64,000 bases of DNA from Chara braunii (lineage: Eukaryota > Streptophyta > Charophyceae > Charales > Characeae), in contig BFEA01000162.1 of NCBI GenBank assembly GCA_003427395.1, positions 1,376,709-1,440,708 of the forward strand, in the 5' to 3' direction. Every line of letters begins with the position of its first letter. Within the stretch, counting starts at the first letter, position 1. The translations under genes were made by a program, and so were the position numbers. Below, piece by piece: positions 33,422-42,966 of this stretch. The notes beneath the pieces were generated by a model. The model did not search any database, had not been told where the DNA came from, and saw only the letters and a program-made list of their open reading frames with translations.

Positions 33422-34237
33422 GTGATATTGGCATCCTTGTGGTACAAATCAGCTATCTGGGCCTTGGACAAAAACACGTTACGCCCCTTGCAGCGCCAAA
33501 TAGCCGCCTTCCTTTGGAGGGGAAACCACGAGGAACAAAATGTGATCAGCAGAGTGGCTTGGCAATCCATAATCCAACCCAAATCAAAAGGAGGTTTGGG
33601 TATTATAGATCCCGTGCTACAAACAAAGGCGCTAATGCTGCAATGGCTCAAACGCCTACTCTTCAACCAGGACACCCCGTGGAAGGGCCTGGCCCTGGAA
33701 CAAATCTCCCGTTTGGCGCCGCAGACAGCGGAGGGGAGCGACCCCCTGATGTGGCTAGAAAATAGGACATGGCCCATCCCAAGAAGAGGTATGCAGCGCG
33801 GCCATCGTCCCCCAGACTCGCCCAGGCAAGCAGCAAGGGCTGACCTGCGAAATGACCCCTTTTGGCCCGACCTCCTGAAAACATGGAGAAGTCTGCCCCT
33901 ACCAGATAGAACTCCTCCAGAGATATGGGAAGAAGTGGCACGACAACCGCTTTTTGGGAACAGGTGGATAACAGATTTAAAGGGCCAAACCCTCCATTGT
34001 ATGGACTCCCCATGGCAAGGTTGGATCAGGCAGGGAGTAACAAGGGTAAAGGATATATGGGACAAAGAACAAAGAAACTGGATCGACCCGGACCAGCTAA
34101 AGAAGAGACTTCGCTACTGCCACCGCCCGGAGGATGCCTTAGAAGCCATAATACAAAAGATCCCCCTGGCATGGTGGAGGCTCTTGAGGAAAGGCCCCAC
34201 CCTGCAAGAACTGGATTGGGTGGCGCTGAGGGACTGA
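33422..34237 (+). pseudogene. LINE-2 thumb and connecting region
   Basis: A 271-codon open frame with VAWQSIIQPKSKGGLGIID, RQPLFGNRWITDL and a Trp-rich end. It aligns throughout with 10.9-11.6 kb of LINE-1. TGA at 34235-34237 ends it. Overlapping frames on the other strand here are shadows. Confidence 0.8.
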
Positions 34238-34246
34238 CCACATCAG

Positions 34247-34922
34247 GTGGGCCGCATAGCCCACTGCGAACCAGACGGCTCACTAAGAGTAAACCTCTTC
34301 CAAACAGGCAGGAACAACATCCTCCAAGGAACTTCCCCAGATGAAACAATACTACAACAGAAAGAGGATCTATTCAGAATCAGAGTGCTCCACGAAAATG
34401 AGCAATTGACCGCCTATTGCCCCCGAACCCCGATCCATCAACTCGGTCCACCCCGTGGAATGGACATGGACAACTTCGGCAGGGAGGGGCAAGAAAATCA
34501 CCAGGACATTATACGGCCTTACAGTTAAATCAACCTACAGGCTCCTCAGACCCAGAATAAACCTTCAAGATCGAGTGGAGGCGCGATGGATGAACCACCT
34601 AAACATCGACAAGGGCAAGCTAAGAAATATAAAGTGGTTCAAAACGGTCAAGGAAAAACCGGCTAAATTTGCTTCGCTGCAATGGCAACTTGAGCACCGC
34701 TGCCTGCCAGCAATGGATTGGCTCATAGACAGGACAAACCTGGAACAAAGAGGGCAAGCCCTGCCCTGGTGTAGGCTTTGCACCGATGCGTTCCCCTCCA
34801 AAAAAGTGCCAGAAACAATTGAACACATATTTCTTCAGTGCCCCGGTGCCATGTGGCTTTGGAGATGGTGGGACAAAATTTGGGATCAATTAGAAACCCA
34901 GATCCGGTGGCCGTGGAATTGA
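34247..34922 (+). pseudogene. LINE-2 zf-RVT-like domain (frameshifted)
   Basis: A frameshift near 34500 joins frame 34247-34528 to 34455-34922. The second contains VKSTYRLLRPRINLQ, KFASLQWQLEHRCLPAMDWL, CRLCTDAFP with Cys-X2-Cys, and ETIEHIFLQCPGAMWLWRWW with His and Cys in place, so the zinc site looks complete. A TGA ends it at 34920-34922, and the next frame continues directly. Confidence 0.8.
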
Positions 34923-34928
34923 AAAGCC

Positions 34929-35498
34929 TTGCTATGCGAAACCCACCCAACGGACCAACTAGATGACCTCACTAGTAACATGTTTAAACTAGGCCGTAGG
35001 GCGGTGCTCTGGGCCCTATGGAGACGACGCTGCACATATGAAATGGAAAGAGCAAGACTGGAAGGCCCAGACTTCACAGAAAGCATACAACAACAGATTC
35101 AAATAGAAATAAGAGAAAAATGGGAGAAAACCAGGAAGCAAATCCAGATATTACACACACCCAAAGACATCCAACAAAAAATCCAGGACTTTAGCCTAAG
35201 CTGGCTCGGGGGGGACAATGGGGGGAGAATTGGGGAAATTGAATGGAAAGGCGGACTAAAAGGTCTAGAGGAGGGACAAGGGAGGAGGGATTTAGTGAGG
35301 GACTACCGGCTCCTTTTTCACGATTGGACTAAGATCGATGCAGCAATCCCCCTGAGACCCAGCGATGACTTCCCCGATCCTTTCCCCCCCCCCTTCAAAC
35401 TGCTTGGTTGGTCTGGGATGGTATGGGAGAGATTGAGGACAAAAGGCAAGTTGGTATTATGTTCTGCTCAGCAATTCAAGAAAGGAGGGAGGGACTAG
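34929..35498 (+). pseudogene. LINE-2 ORF2 C-terminal tail
   Basis: A 189-codon frame with RRAVLWALWRRRCTYE, a long charged helix (about residues 50-90), LSWLGGDNGGRIGEIEW, RDYRLLFHDW, and the Pro-rich DPFPPPFK end. The stop TAG at 35496-35498 is probably the natural end of ORF2. The GEIEW phrase is the reference for the TTAA insertion site in LINE-3. Confidence 0.8.
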
Positions 35499-35791
35499 CC
35501 TTTCGGTAGTAGATATCTGGCGCCCGGTATAAGGGTGAAGAGGTTTCCTCCCCCCCATAATTACCTGCACAGTCAATCCTCTGAGTACCAGAGCAATCAA
35601 TGCTGGCAGGGTTCACAGGCAATTTCCTTCATGCTGTTCTTATTGTGAAGGGACGCTGGACCCGTTTTCCAGCAGGTGATGCTCCCCACCAATAGACGGA
35701 GCCTCTCCCCGGGTGCTAGTGGTGACTGAGTTCGTCAGCACCCCTAGCACTGCAGGGGGGGGGTGTTTTCAAAAAAAAAAAAAAAAAAAAA
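35499..35791 (+). promoter_or_regulatory. LINE-2 3' UTR with two hairpins and A-tail
   Basis: In order: CTGGCGCC...GGGTGAAGAGG (35518-35550), the hairpin GCTGGACCCGTTTTCCAGC (35654-35672), the box GATGCTCCCCACCAATAGAC, a second stem-loop (TGCTAG...CTAGCA, about 35716-35754), a G run and the A-tail. In stringent-type LINEs such 3' hairpins are bound by the element's own RT. This copy anchors the interpretation of all other hairpin-cassette copies in the window. Confidence 0.75.
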
Positions 35792-35811
35792 AGTAATCAA
35801 TGCCGCTGTCC

Positions 35812-35980
35812 CTGGATCTCCCGGCCAGATTCGCAGTTTTCTCCCATAATCTGTCTTAAACTCAGCAGCTTGTTCATGATCATACAGGATATCCTCACAG
35901 CCGAAGCCAGGTAATGGTCCCGGTATCTCAAACTGTTCATGTGTTTTCCCACGGAACGCTGGGCACGCTTCCCAGAACAA
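35812..35980 (+). mobile_element. Short retroposon, hairpin-cassette type A (3'-truncated)
   Basis: Body phrases GCAGCTTGTTCATGATCAT, GAAGCCAGGTAATGG and CCGGTATCTCAA match 41067-41340. The hairpin reads ACGCTGGGCACGCTTCCCAG and the CTCCCC box is lost. It lies right after the LINE-2 A-tail. Confidence 0.55.
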
Positions 35981-36099
35981 GAAAAAAGAAAGATAGGCCA
36001 GTTCCCAGCACAAACACACACACACACACACACACAATAAAAGATTGGAGAATGATCTCCCGGTCATAACAAGGAGAGGTGTGTGTCAGTTTTAATAAT

Positions 36100-36162
36100 T
36101 CTAATGGACTCTGGACCCCGTTTTCCAGCTGTTATAATAAACGAACCAAAAATGTTGGTCTG

Positions 36163-36194
<32 letters not shown>

Positions 36195-36195
36195 C
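36100..36195 (+). repeat. Hairpin cassette fragment and poly(A)
   Basis: CTCTGGACCCCGTTTTCCAG is a decayed cassette; a 28-nt A run follows at about 36167-36194. An AC-dinucleotide repeat lies just upstream at 36011-36037. Confidence 0.5.
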
Positions 36196-37029
36196 AGAAT
36201 AATACCTTCCTGTGTCCCCATCAAACCTACGCTATGCATTAGAGAAATGCGTAGGCGTAGGCAATCGCCCGGAGAAGGAATTCCAGAAGGACAAGAAGCA
36301 TTCGGCAGGTCATGGTCAAAATGGCTTCAGCTGTACACTCTTCCCAACATGAGGACTGTGTACGGCGCATTTCCAACGATGAATGGTTTGCCTACACACT
36401 TTGTACATACCGTGAGCTAACAACGTGTCAAAAAACTGTTCCCGCATTGACCCGCCACCTCCACCTCTCATCCACCAAGAATGGAAACATTACATGCGCA
36501 AACTATCAGAGTGCTCACTCATTCACATCCACCGCCGGCACCTCGGCGGCTGCATTTGCCAACTACCAACGACCGACTGTGAACGGCATGAATGGTGCTT
36601 CCCCGCAGAGAAAAGAACAAAAAACGAGCATCCGGCGTTGAATACATATGAAAGAAGACGAAAACCGGATGCATGCTGGCCATACACAGCCCACTCATAC
36701 CAAGTCTAGTCCAATAATTATTTACGTTGTTACGATCCTCAGCTTGCCAGTACTGAAAGAGTTTCGATGCAACCATGAGTGACGGAGAAAACTGCAACCC
36801 ACAGCCACCGCATGCTCAGCAGCCACTACCCTCTTCACCAGACCACCGTACGTTTTGAATTGGGCACTGGCAGAACCCATCAATCTCTAGCAAGTCGATG
36901 CGTCTTCTAAAGTCATCTCCCTTACGTAACTGATTCTTCGCAAAAGCTCAGTCAGTACTTTACCCAATCCATCATTGGTTGTTGCAGCCTCCACGGTGCT
37001 GACAAGTGTGAACAAGTTCTCTGAGACCC

Positions 37030-37060
<31 letters not shown>

Positions 37061-38140
37061 AAAGGATTCTTTGGAGGGCAGGAAAAAAGTCGGTCATTCT
37101 TCTCATCGTCACAACCTTGAACTCCATCCGAATCAACCCGACAAGTTGGTTGGTCAAATAATAGACCAACAAGGAAATCACCACTGCATGTTCTCCCATC
37201 TGCAACACGCTCTGGCAAAAAAGTTTTGCTTATTCTCTATCTCTACTTCGCAAGAGTCTATCCATCCACCTCATCGCAGCATGGCAAATGCACAGCGATT
37301 GCAGCAGCAGCTCATGCAACGCCTCACCTCTCTTTTTCTTGTTCACGCTATTTCTCCAGGAAACTTATCACGCACTCACACTACTCTCTTTTCTACGATG
37401 CGTCTTTTTTAACGTTACAAAACTGCCGACACAGTACACCTCCAAGACATTATCGAAGTCAGGAATGTTGCCTGTCCCCTTCCCTTCCGTCCCTCCTTTA
37501 CCTACCCTCCCTCCTCCCTCCCTCCATCCCTTTGTCACCCATTTATCCATCTACTCCTTGGCTTCATTTATTTTTCCATCCTTCCAATCCTTCATCCATC
37601 CATCCAGCTTGTTGAAGCACTGAGCTGAAGCAACAGCTCCTTTTTTCCCCCCTACTTGCATCCATCTCTTCATTGCTCTGTCGGTCCAGCGACCTAGCCA
37701 ATGGACACTGAGCTGAAGCAACAACTCTTTTTTCCCTACTTACATCCATCTCTTCATCACCACCGTCTATCGACTGTTCATTATTCTTCCTTTCTCCATC
37801 AGTCCAGCCACCTAGCCTTTGGATCATCCACACATCTTGCATCCATCCATGCATTCATCCTGAAGTGCATGATTCAAACTTCGAGAGTGGATGCTCAGCC
37901 AAAAGAAGACGGAGCTGGTTATTTCTATGGTTTACTATTCGGCGCATTCGCACAAGCAGACAGGAAGGCAACTATTCTCCAACTTCATCTGTACAAAAGA
38001 CGAACACGGAATGAGACGTGTGCTCGAATGCAATGCAGCAGCTGGCATTCTGATGAAGACCAGATCTAAACCTTCGATGAATCTGCTCCTCCCTCAGTGA
38101 TGCCAACATGGTGTCTATCGTGGTCTCTGCTAGTTCCATA
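36196..38140. other. Unassigned DNA with simple and tandem repeats
   Basis: No convincing gene. A 29-nt A run lies at about 37030-37058. Two diverged ~86 bp tandem units lie at about 37618-37700 and 37705-37790 (CACTGAGCTGAAGCAACA-CTC in each), within a TCCATC-rich stretch. Confidence 0.4.

Positions 38141-38178
<38 letters not shown>
38141..38178. repeat. (TG)n(TA)n microsatellite
   Basis: Four TG units followed by about 14 TA units. No function is visible. Confidence 0.9.
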
Positions 38179-38181
<3 letters not shown>

Positions 38182-38515
38182 CCCTACAAGCGCTCTACAC
38201 TCATCCTCCTTTTTTCCTCTCTTCACTACCACTACTACTCCCTCCACTTCCGCTCCGGCTTCGCAACTTGTTTTCTAACTTCGTACACAGACATACACTC
38301 ACCAAGCAGAAGAATCTATACAAGGACGGATGGGAGGGGGACGATGGAGAGAAGAGGCCTACCATTTGTTCGGCCAACAAGACTACAAGGAACCCCATCT
38401 AGCCATCTATACCAATCAACCAATCCGTTCATCCGATCCGTTGGTTTTTGACTAACAGTGAAGACAGCATACTCTGTCTGACTAGGACTTCCTCGATGCC
38501 AGCAGTCACTGCAGA

Positions 38516-38749
38516 TTAAGTCGACAAAGCCTTGGCATGAGTATGCAGTTGATGAACATGGGCAACATAGACATCCTTCTCAACCTCGTTGTTGAGCAGC
38601 CACTTTTTCCTTGCCAATATGGATGTGCAGAGGGAAAAAGGTATCGGCATGAGCATGCAGTCGACCAACCACCAGAAAGAACCTACTGGGCGACCTTCGG
38701 CGTTAACAGCCCGCGAGCATCGGGTGCCATCAGAAAATTTACTCGACAA
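38516..38749 (-). pseudogene. Duplicated 3'-end fragment of the glycosyltransferase gene
   Basis: On the minus strand, 38615-38548 encodes ARKKWLLNNEVEKDVYVAHV, which aligns with the last ~18 residues of the neighbouring gene (VRKKRLLNKEIEYVYVPNVH). The stop there has become a sense codon, so the frame runs on to another stop at 38516-38518. Sequence upstream in this frame is unrelated to the gene. It is either a relic of a partial tandem duplication or, less likely, an alternative last exon. Confidence 0.65.
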
Positions 38750-38797
38750 CGTGAAGTTGGCCCGGGCCGCCCGTACCTCGCGGCGCCACCCCGTGGT

Positions 38798-40306
38798 TTA
38801 ATGAACATTGGGAACATAGACGTACTCGATCTCTTTGTTGAGCAACCGCTTCTTCCTGACCCAGAGATCGTGCATCACCATGTGGAAGATGTCGTACTTC
38901 TGCGGCGGGTTGTTCCATATGAAGTGTCTTCTCACATGTTTGAGCTTCGCCTGCATGGATATGTACGTTGCCAACGGAATGCTAGCGAGAATCTTTTTCA
39001 TGTTGGGAATATCTTTCACAGGAAGGCGAACGGAGAAGGTTTCCCACCTGAGCACCTCGGAGAAAGGTAACACGAAGTCATCAGTGACGATAACGGGAAC
39101 GCAACCGTAGTATATTGACTCCACGAGCCGAGGGCTGTTGACGTCATAGCCAGCGGGGCATAAGCAAAACTTGGCCCGTTCCATCAGCTTAATGTAATTT
39201 TCGTCCAAGGAAATGACCTGCGTCTGCTTGAAGATGAGCATATCGGAGTCGTTCCGATTCAGCCAGTGTTGGAAGAGCAGCGGGCGGACGGGGCCGTGAT
39301 CGCCTCCAGAAAAGAAGGCGAGCAGAGACCTGTTCTCCGGGGGATTGCCATCGAAGACGAGTGGGTACATGCCACCAGGGATCGTCAACTCGGGAAGACT
39401 GACGTCCTTTTTAGAGTGGAAGTTCTGAGACGAATTGGCATTGCACAGCACCTTGATGGAGTTGATGTCGAAGACCTCGTGCGCCCACGTCGTGTATGAA
39501 CTCCAGTCGTGGCATGATAACATGAAATGGTCCGTTCCATTCGACCGATTGAAGTAAGGATGCTGAGATTGAATGTGAGTGATGTAGTCTTTCACGAACT
39601 CGACCATAGGGGCATAGCTGTGACTGCCAGGTTCAAACAAGAGGTCCACAACATTTGTCGGATTGTAGGGAACAAAGAAGAGATCCGCACGAGCAGGGTC
39701 TTTGGTCACAAACTTGTTCGTCTCTCTCTGTAATTCATTCTGGAACAACCCATCAATCGCATAAATCTCCTTGCAAGGCCCCGTATGCACTAGAGGTTCG
39801 TCTCCATCCTTGTAGACATAGATCTTGAACTTCTCCTCCATCTCCGCATGTGTTGCTATGAGTGCGGAGGCATCATAGTAAATTCCGGTGCTTTGCTGAG
39901 GCTCAGACACAGGCTTGAGTGCAACATCTGTCCCCAGCGCGTCGATTTCCCATGAAGATCCAATTTCCTTCAACAGTTTCTCTCGTAATTGGTCATCGGC
40001 CTCTGCCTTATTGCCGACTCTCGCTTTCCTCTGCCCTCCATCCTTTTGTGACGAGCCCCCCTCACCGCTGAGTATATCCCCTTTCTTCAGCTGTGCAAGC
40101 GCTCTCCTAGGAGGATATGTAGTCTCCAGTGCACCTCGAGAACTTCCCAGAGGAGCTACGAGATAAGTCGATGGATTGACAGCATCGCCGCTGTCAGCGT
40201 GGTGCGGCGATCGCCATAAAGCAACGGAACCCAGGACAACGAACGCGAGCAACACTGCAAAGCAGAGGCCTAAACCACCGCCCCCATGATAAGCAGTTCT
40301 TCCCAT
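38798..40306 (-). CDS. Exostosin-like (GT47) glycosyltransferase, intronless
   Basis: The protein has 502 residues, starting at the first ATG (40304-40306), which is followed by a signal anchor. Residues 13-31 form one hydrophobic segment (GLCFAVLLAFVVLGSVALW) after a short basic N-terminus, the type II topology of Golgi glycosyltransferases. A variable stem runs to about residue 155. The exostosin domain starts at KFKIYVYKDGDEP (159-171). Signature segments are FVPY (211-214), DHFMLSCHDW (259-268), FFSGG (331-335), and AKFCLCPAGYDVNSPRLVES (378-397) followed by GCVPVIV. Near the C-terminus are RRHFIWN and FHMVMHDLW. This matches plant exostosin/GT47 proteins that build wall polysaccharides; the sugar and acceptor cannot be told. 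Length is normal, the stop is TAA, and there is no intron. Potential N-glycosylation sites include N253 and N256. Confidence 0.93.
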   Translation of the reverse strand: MGRTAYHGGGGLGLCFAVLLAFVVLGSVALWRSPHHADSGDAVNPSTYLVAPLGSSRGALETTYPPRRALAQLKKGDILSGEGGSSQKDGGQRKARVGNKAEADDQLREKLLKEIGSSWEIDALGTDVALKPVSEPQQSTGIYYDASALIATHAEMEEKFKIYVYKDGDEPLVHTGPCKEIYAIDGLFQNELQRETNKFVTKDPARADLFFVPYNPTNVVDLLFEPGSHSYAPMVEFVKDYITHIQSQHPYFNRSNGTDHFMLSCHDWSSYTTWAHEVFDINSIKVLCNANSSQNFHSKKDVSLPELTIPGGMYPLVFDGNPPENRSLLAFFSGGDHGPVRPLLFQHWLNRNDSDMLIFKQTQVISLDENYIKLMERAKFCLCPAGYDVNSPRLVESIYYGCVPVIVTDDFVLPFSEVLRWETFSVRLPVKDIPNMKKILASIPLATYISMQAKLKHVRRHFIWNNPPQKYDIFHMVMHDLWVRKKRLLNKEIEYVYVPNVH

Positions 40307-40620
40307 GTTATGTTATTTGTCGTTCAAACTCCACAACAGATTGTCAAACACACAAGAGAGGGGAGAGGAGGGGGATTCAAAAGATAAAGGAGCAAAAAGA
40401 TAACCTATCTGCTTGCTGTGAAGTCAAGGAGCAGGAAGATAACCTATCTTCTTCCTGCGAACTCAGTGAAGACTTTGTGAAACACGCAAAGCCGAGGCCG
40501 CTTGCTCTCCTTGGCTTGAAGAAAGAACGGTAGAGTGGACAGCAATAGAGAGTGTGCTATGTTGTTGATGCAACACTTGCTCCCTTGCGCCGTGCACTAT
40601 ATAAAGAAGTAGAAACTCTG
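40307..40620 (-). promoter_or_regulatory. 5' region of the glycosyltransferase gene
   Basis: No other gene lies immediately upstream. Two tandem ~34 bp units at 40389-40457 each centre on AGATAACCTATCT, a short palindrome, the second extended to a stem GAAGATA-ACC-TATCTTC. GATAA-type motifs are common in plant promoters, but the binding factor is unknown. TTTATATAG on the minus strand (about 40594-40602) could be a TATA box, implying a ~260 nt 5' UTR. The same site reads TATATAAAG on the plus strand, so its direction is ambiguous. Confidence 0.4.
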
Positions 40621-40844
40621 AAGGGAAAGAACAAAAAACGCACGTTTCACAACTCCCACCTGACCTGCCAGAAGGAGACAAAAAAAAACACAGGAGAGAG
40701 AACGTCTCAGATGTTCGATTTCATAAGGAGAGAAAGACGATAAAAAAAAGAATACAATGTATGTCACAACAACTTGTGCTCACATCATTCGTTCGAAGAT
40801 CAGCGGCGAGGTACCAACCGACACAGGCCTAGCTCAGTTTTTTT

Positions 40845-40950
40845 CCTTCTTTTTTTCTTAAAATTTGACCATTTCTCGATTCATGTGCAGGGCCATGCTA
40901 ATCTTCTGTGTATCTCTCAGTTTTGATGGATGTCGCTCGAAGGACACACA
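40845..40950 (-). pseudogene. U6 snRNA retropseudogene with 12-bp target duplication
   Basis: Minus strand: 5' stem remnant, GATACACAGAAGATTAGCAT around the catalytic centre, and the 3' end CGAGAAATGGTC followed by AAATTTT and an A-rich tail. About 14 nt including GCGCAAGGATGACAC are missing. The ACAGAGA box reads ACACAGA; the AGC triad is kept. CTCAGTTTTTTT flanks both sides exactly (40833-40844 and 40951-40962), the mark of LINE-type retroposition of the RNA. Confidence 0.88.
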
Positions 40951-41059
40951 CTCAGTTTTTTTGGCCATAGAGATCGAGCGATCTTTAAACAGCAACACGG
41001 AAAGAGGGAGGATAGAGAGAGAGACGTCAAAATCAAAAGTTGACAAAAACTGATCCGTT

Positions 41060-41104
41060 GAACACCTTTGTCGGAAAAAAAAAAAAAAAAAGAACACCTT
41101 TGTC
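41060..41104 (+). repeat. Poly(A)-only insertion with 13-bp target duplication
   Basis: GAACACCTTTGTC occurs at 41060-41072 and again at 41092-41104. Between the copies there are only GG and about 17 A. This looks like a retroposition event in which little more than the A-tail was copied. Confidence 0.65.
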
Positions 41105-41311
41105 TGTTTTCCCAGCATCGGTCTCAAAACTGAGTAGCTTGTTCATGAGCATGGCATGGAGGGAGGATACTCTCAAGCTGAAGCCGGGGAATGGCCCCCG
41201 TATCTCAATTTGGTCATAAATGTTTCCAAATGCCTTCGTATGGGACGTTGGGCCCGGTTCGCAGCACATGCTGCTCCCCACGAAGAGACTGGGCCATGTT
41301 TTGTTCCGAGG

Positions 41312-41342
<31 letters not shown>

Positions 41343-41343
41343 A
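41067..41343 (+). mobile_element. Short retroposon, hairpin-cassette type A, with target duplication
   Basis: The most complete type-A copy. It has GAGTAGCTTGTTCATGAGCA, GAGGATACTCTCAAGC, GAAGCCGGGGAATGGCCCC, a hairpin (TTGGGCCCGGTTCGCAG), the CTCCCCACGAAGAGA box and about 30 A. GATCCGTTGAACACC (41052-41066) and GATCTGTTGAACACC (41344-41358) flank it, 14 of 15 identical. It contains the poly(A)-only insertion near its 5' end. Non-coding; probably moved by LINE enzymes through its shared 3' end. Confidence 0.75.
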
Positions 41344-41399
41344 GATCTGTTGAACACCAACATGATCAGCTCGCGAGCACCCTAGATAATCATCAGGTT

Positions 41400-42340
41400 T
41401 GCATGCATGCATGTCACACGGTGGGTTTGTGCCCCCCGTTTGCATCCAGGTCACCATGGCAGTCAATAATGCAAAGCCACACGAACCGTTCCTTAAACCG
41501 TGCCAGATTCTGTTTGGTGTGGTTGAGTTCCCATGGATGCAGTGTTTGGCCCTGCATCATGTTCAGGTCATAGGTCAGTCTCTGTTCGGTGTGGTTGTTG
41601 AGTTCCCATGGGCCATGGATGCAGCTTTGGACCGGGCCAGCTTCCGTCTGCAGCCCAACCTGCAGTCTCTGCGCCAGCCCACGGGTTTACCACATCATGT
41701 TTTCAGTGGGACACCATCACAGGCAGCATGGAGACTACTTTGTAACATTAACTCAATTGACATTAACATAATAGGGATATTCTTTCTATTTAAAAAGATT
41801 CCACACACAATTCCCCATCTATTCTGGGGCGCGACAGTCCGGTTGCTTATCACCGGCAAGCATGTGACAGAGTTCAAGATAGAGAGGAAGCGAGCAGCAA
41901 AACCCCACAACCCTGCCGCCCTAGACGCTGTGCAGGGGTGGCTGGGGGGCCAGCCTGGTGGTGCATGCCTGCATAATCCCACCCGTGGCTCGCATAATGG
42001 CCAGGGAACCTCTGCTCGGTACCCAGTCGCACACTATGCATGTCCCAGGGGGGCAGGTTAGGGCCGCCAGACTGTAACTCCGGCCTCAGGGTCTCTGATT
42101 ATTCCGCACTCATCGTCCCAGCACACTATCAGCTCTATCACAGTCGTGCCGTCGAATATGTCTCCCCTCTATTGCACTTGGGTGCCTTAACTGCTAATGG
42201 GGCACACTCGTGTCGTCAAATATGTGTCCCCTCTATTATGCTTGGGCGCCTAAACTGCTAATGGGATTACCATGCCGCCATAAACCTGCTCCCTTATTAT
42301 CCCATTAGTCAGAGGCCAAGCTTAACAAATTATCCCAAAA
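41400..42340. other. Unassigned DNA with local duplications
   Basis: TTGAGTTCCCATGG-TGCAG appears twice within about 41520-41630 and TTCGGTGTGGTTG-TTGAG resembles it. A ~72 bp unit ending CTGCTAATGGG is repeated at about 42145-42210 and 42215-42265. No gene is recognised. Confidence 0.45.
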
Positions 42341-42369
42341 GGGGGGGGGGGGGGGGGGGGGGGGGGGGG
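42341..42369. repeat. Poly(G) tract (29 nt)
   Basis: An uninterrupted run of G after AAAA. True length uncertain. Confidence 0.9.
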
Positions 42370-42836
42370 AGGGGTCATGGAGACAGGTTTGTAAATGACA
42401 TCTGGCATATCAATGGTGTGTAAAGCTGACACATACTAAAGGGGAATGGGAGATAAGGCCATGGCTCAGTCAGTGATATCTGCATGATCAGAAAAAAAGG
42501 ACATATTACCCAGCTGTATGACCAGGTTCATGATTTCAAAGCATGCGGGTAGCACCAGAGGCGCTACTGTAGGGCTCACACTGCCGTTCATCCAACACGA
42601 CACGCAGCAGGCCTCATCAACCAATGAAAGGAGGTTGCCACATATAACCCGGCTGTGCTCGCCTGACTACATTCTAAGCCGATCCGGACCAACGACGCCA
42701 CCAAGAGGGGAAGGGGACTCGGGAAATCCGAGTCCTGGGCTGAACATAAAACCCAACAGTGGTATGTCTCCTTGAAGTGCAGAGTCGCGTTGCCCTCCGC
42801 TTCTCCAGTCCATTCCGTTTTATACCTTTCTCTTAA

Positions 42837-42966
42837 ACCACCACTACCTCCAAGACTCTTTCTGCCAAGGCGGAGAAGAACTACGCGCCAAGCTGCGCCG
42901 CCCCCACAAAATGCGGAGCAGGTTATATTCACAACGCAGCCTTTGCCTCAGAAAGGTAGTGGTGTC
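42837..42966. mobile_element. TTAA-flanked MITE (130 bp)
   Basis: TTAA at 42833-42836 and 42967-42970; ends ACCACCACTACCT and, on the other side, AGGTAGTGGTGTC. Both ends share the same G/C exchange in the TIR (CACTAC instead of CAGTAC), which keeps the two ends complementary. Confidence 0.75.

Larger units (their letters stand above)
31125..35791 (+). mobile_element. LINE-2, 5'-truncated, with complete 3' UTR and A-tail
   Basis: Best-preserved LINE in the window. It covers the C-terminal half of the endonuclease, the RT with an intact FADDLTI box, the thumb, the zf-RVT-like domain, the C-terminal tail, a ~270 bp 3' UTR with two hairpins, and a ~23-nt A-tail (35769-35791). ORF1 and the N-terminal endonuclease are missing, as in incomplete target-primed reverse transcription. 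A small number of stops and frameshifts break it into about six frames. No exact target duplication was identified. Confidence 0.9.

Noticed and set aside
33352-34065. 237-codon minus-strand frame
   Set aside because: It is the complement of well-conserved LINE-2 ORF2 coding sequence and has no similarity of its own.
38516-38749. An independent gene encoding a 77-residue protein
   Set aside because: The only recognisable part is a duplicate of the neighbouring gene's C-terminus, with no start context.
38972-39499. Plus-strand frames opposite the glycosyltransferase
   Set aside because: Shadows of the high-GC third positions of the minus-strand gene; no domain.
41173-41353. Frames ending in poly-Lys/poly-Phe around 41.2-41.4 kb
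   Set aside because: They arise from the A-tail of the short retroposon.
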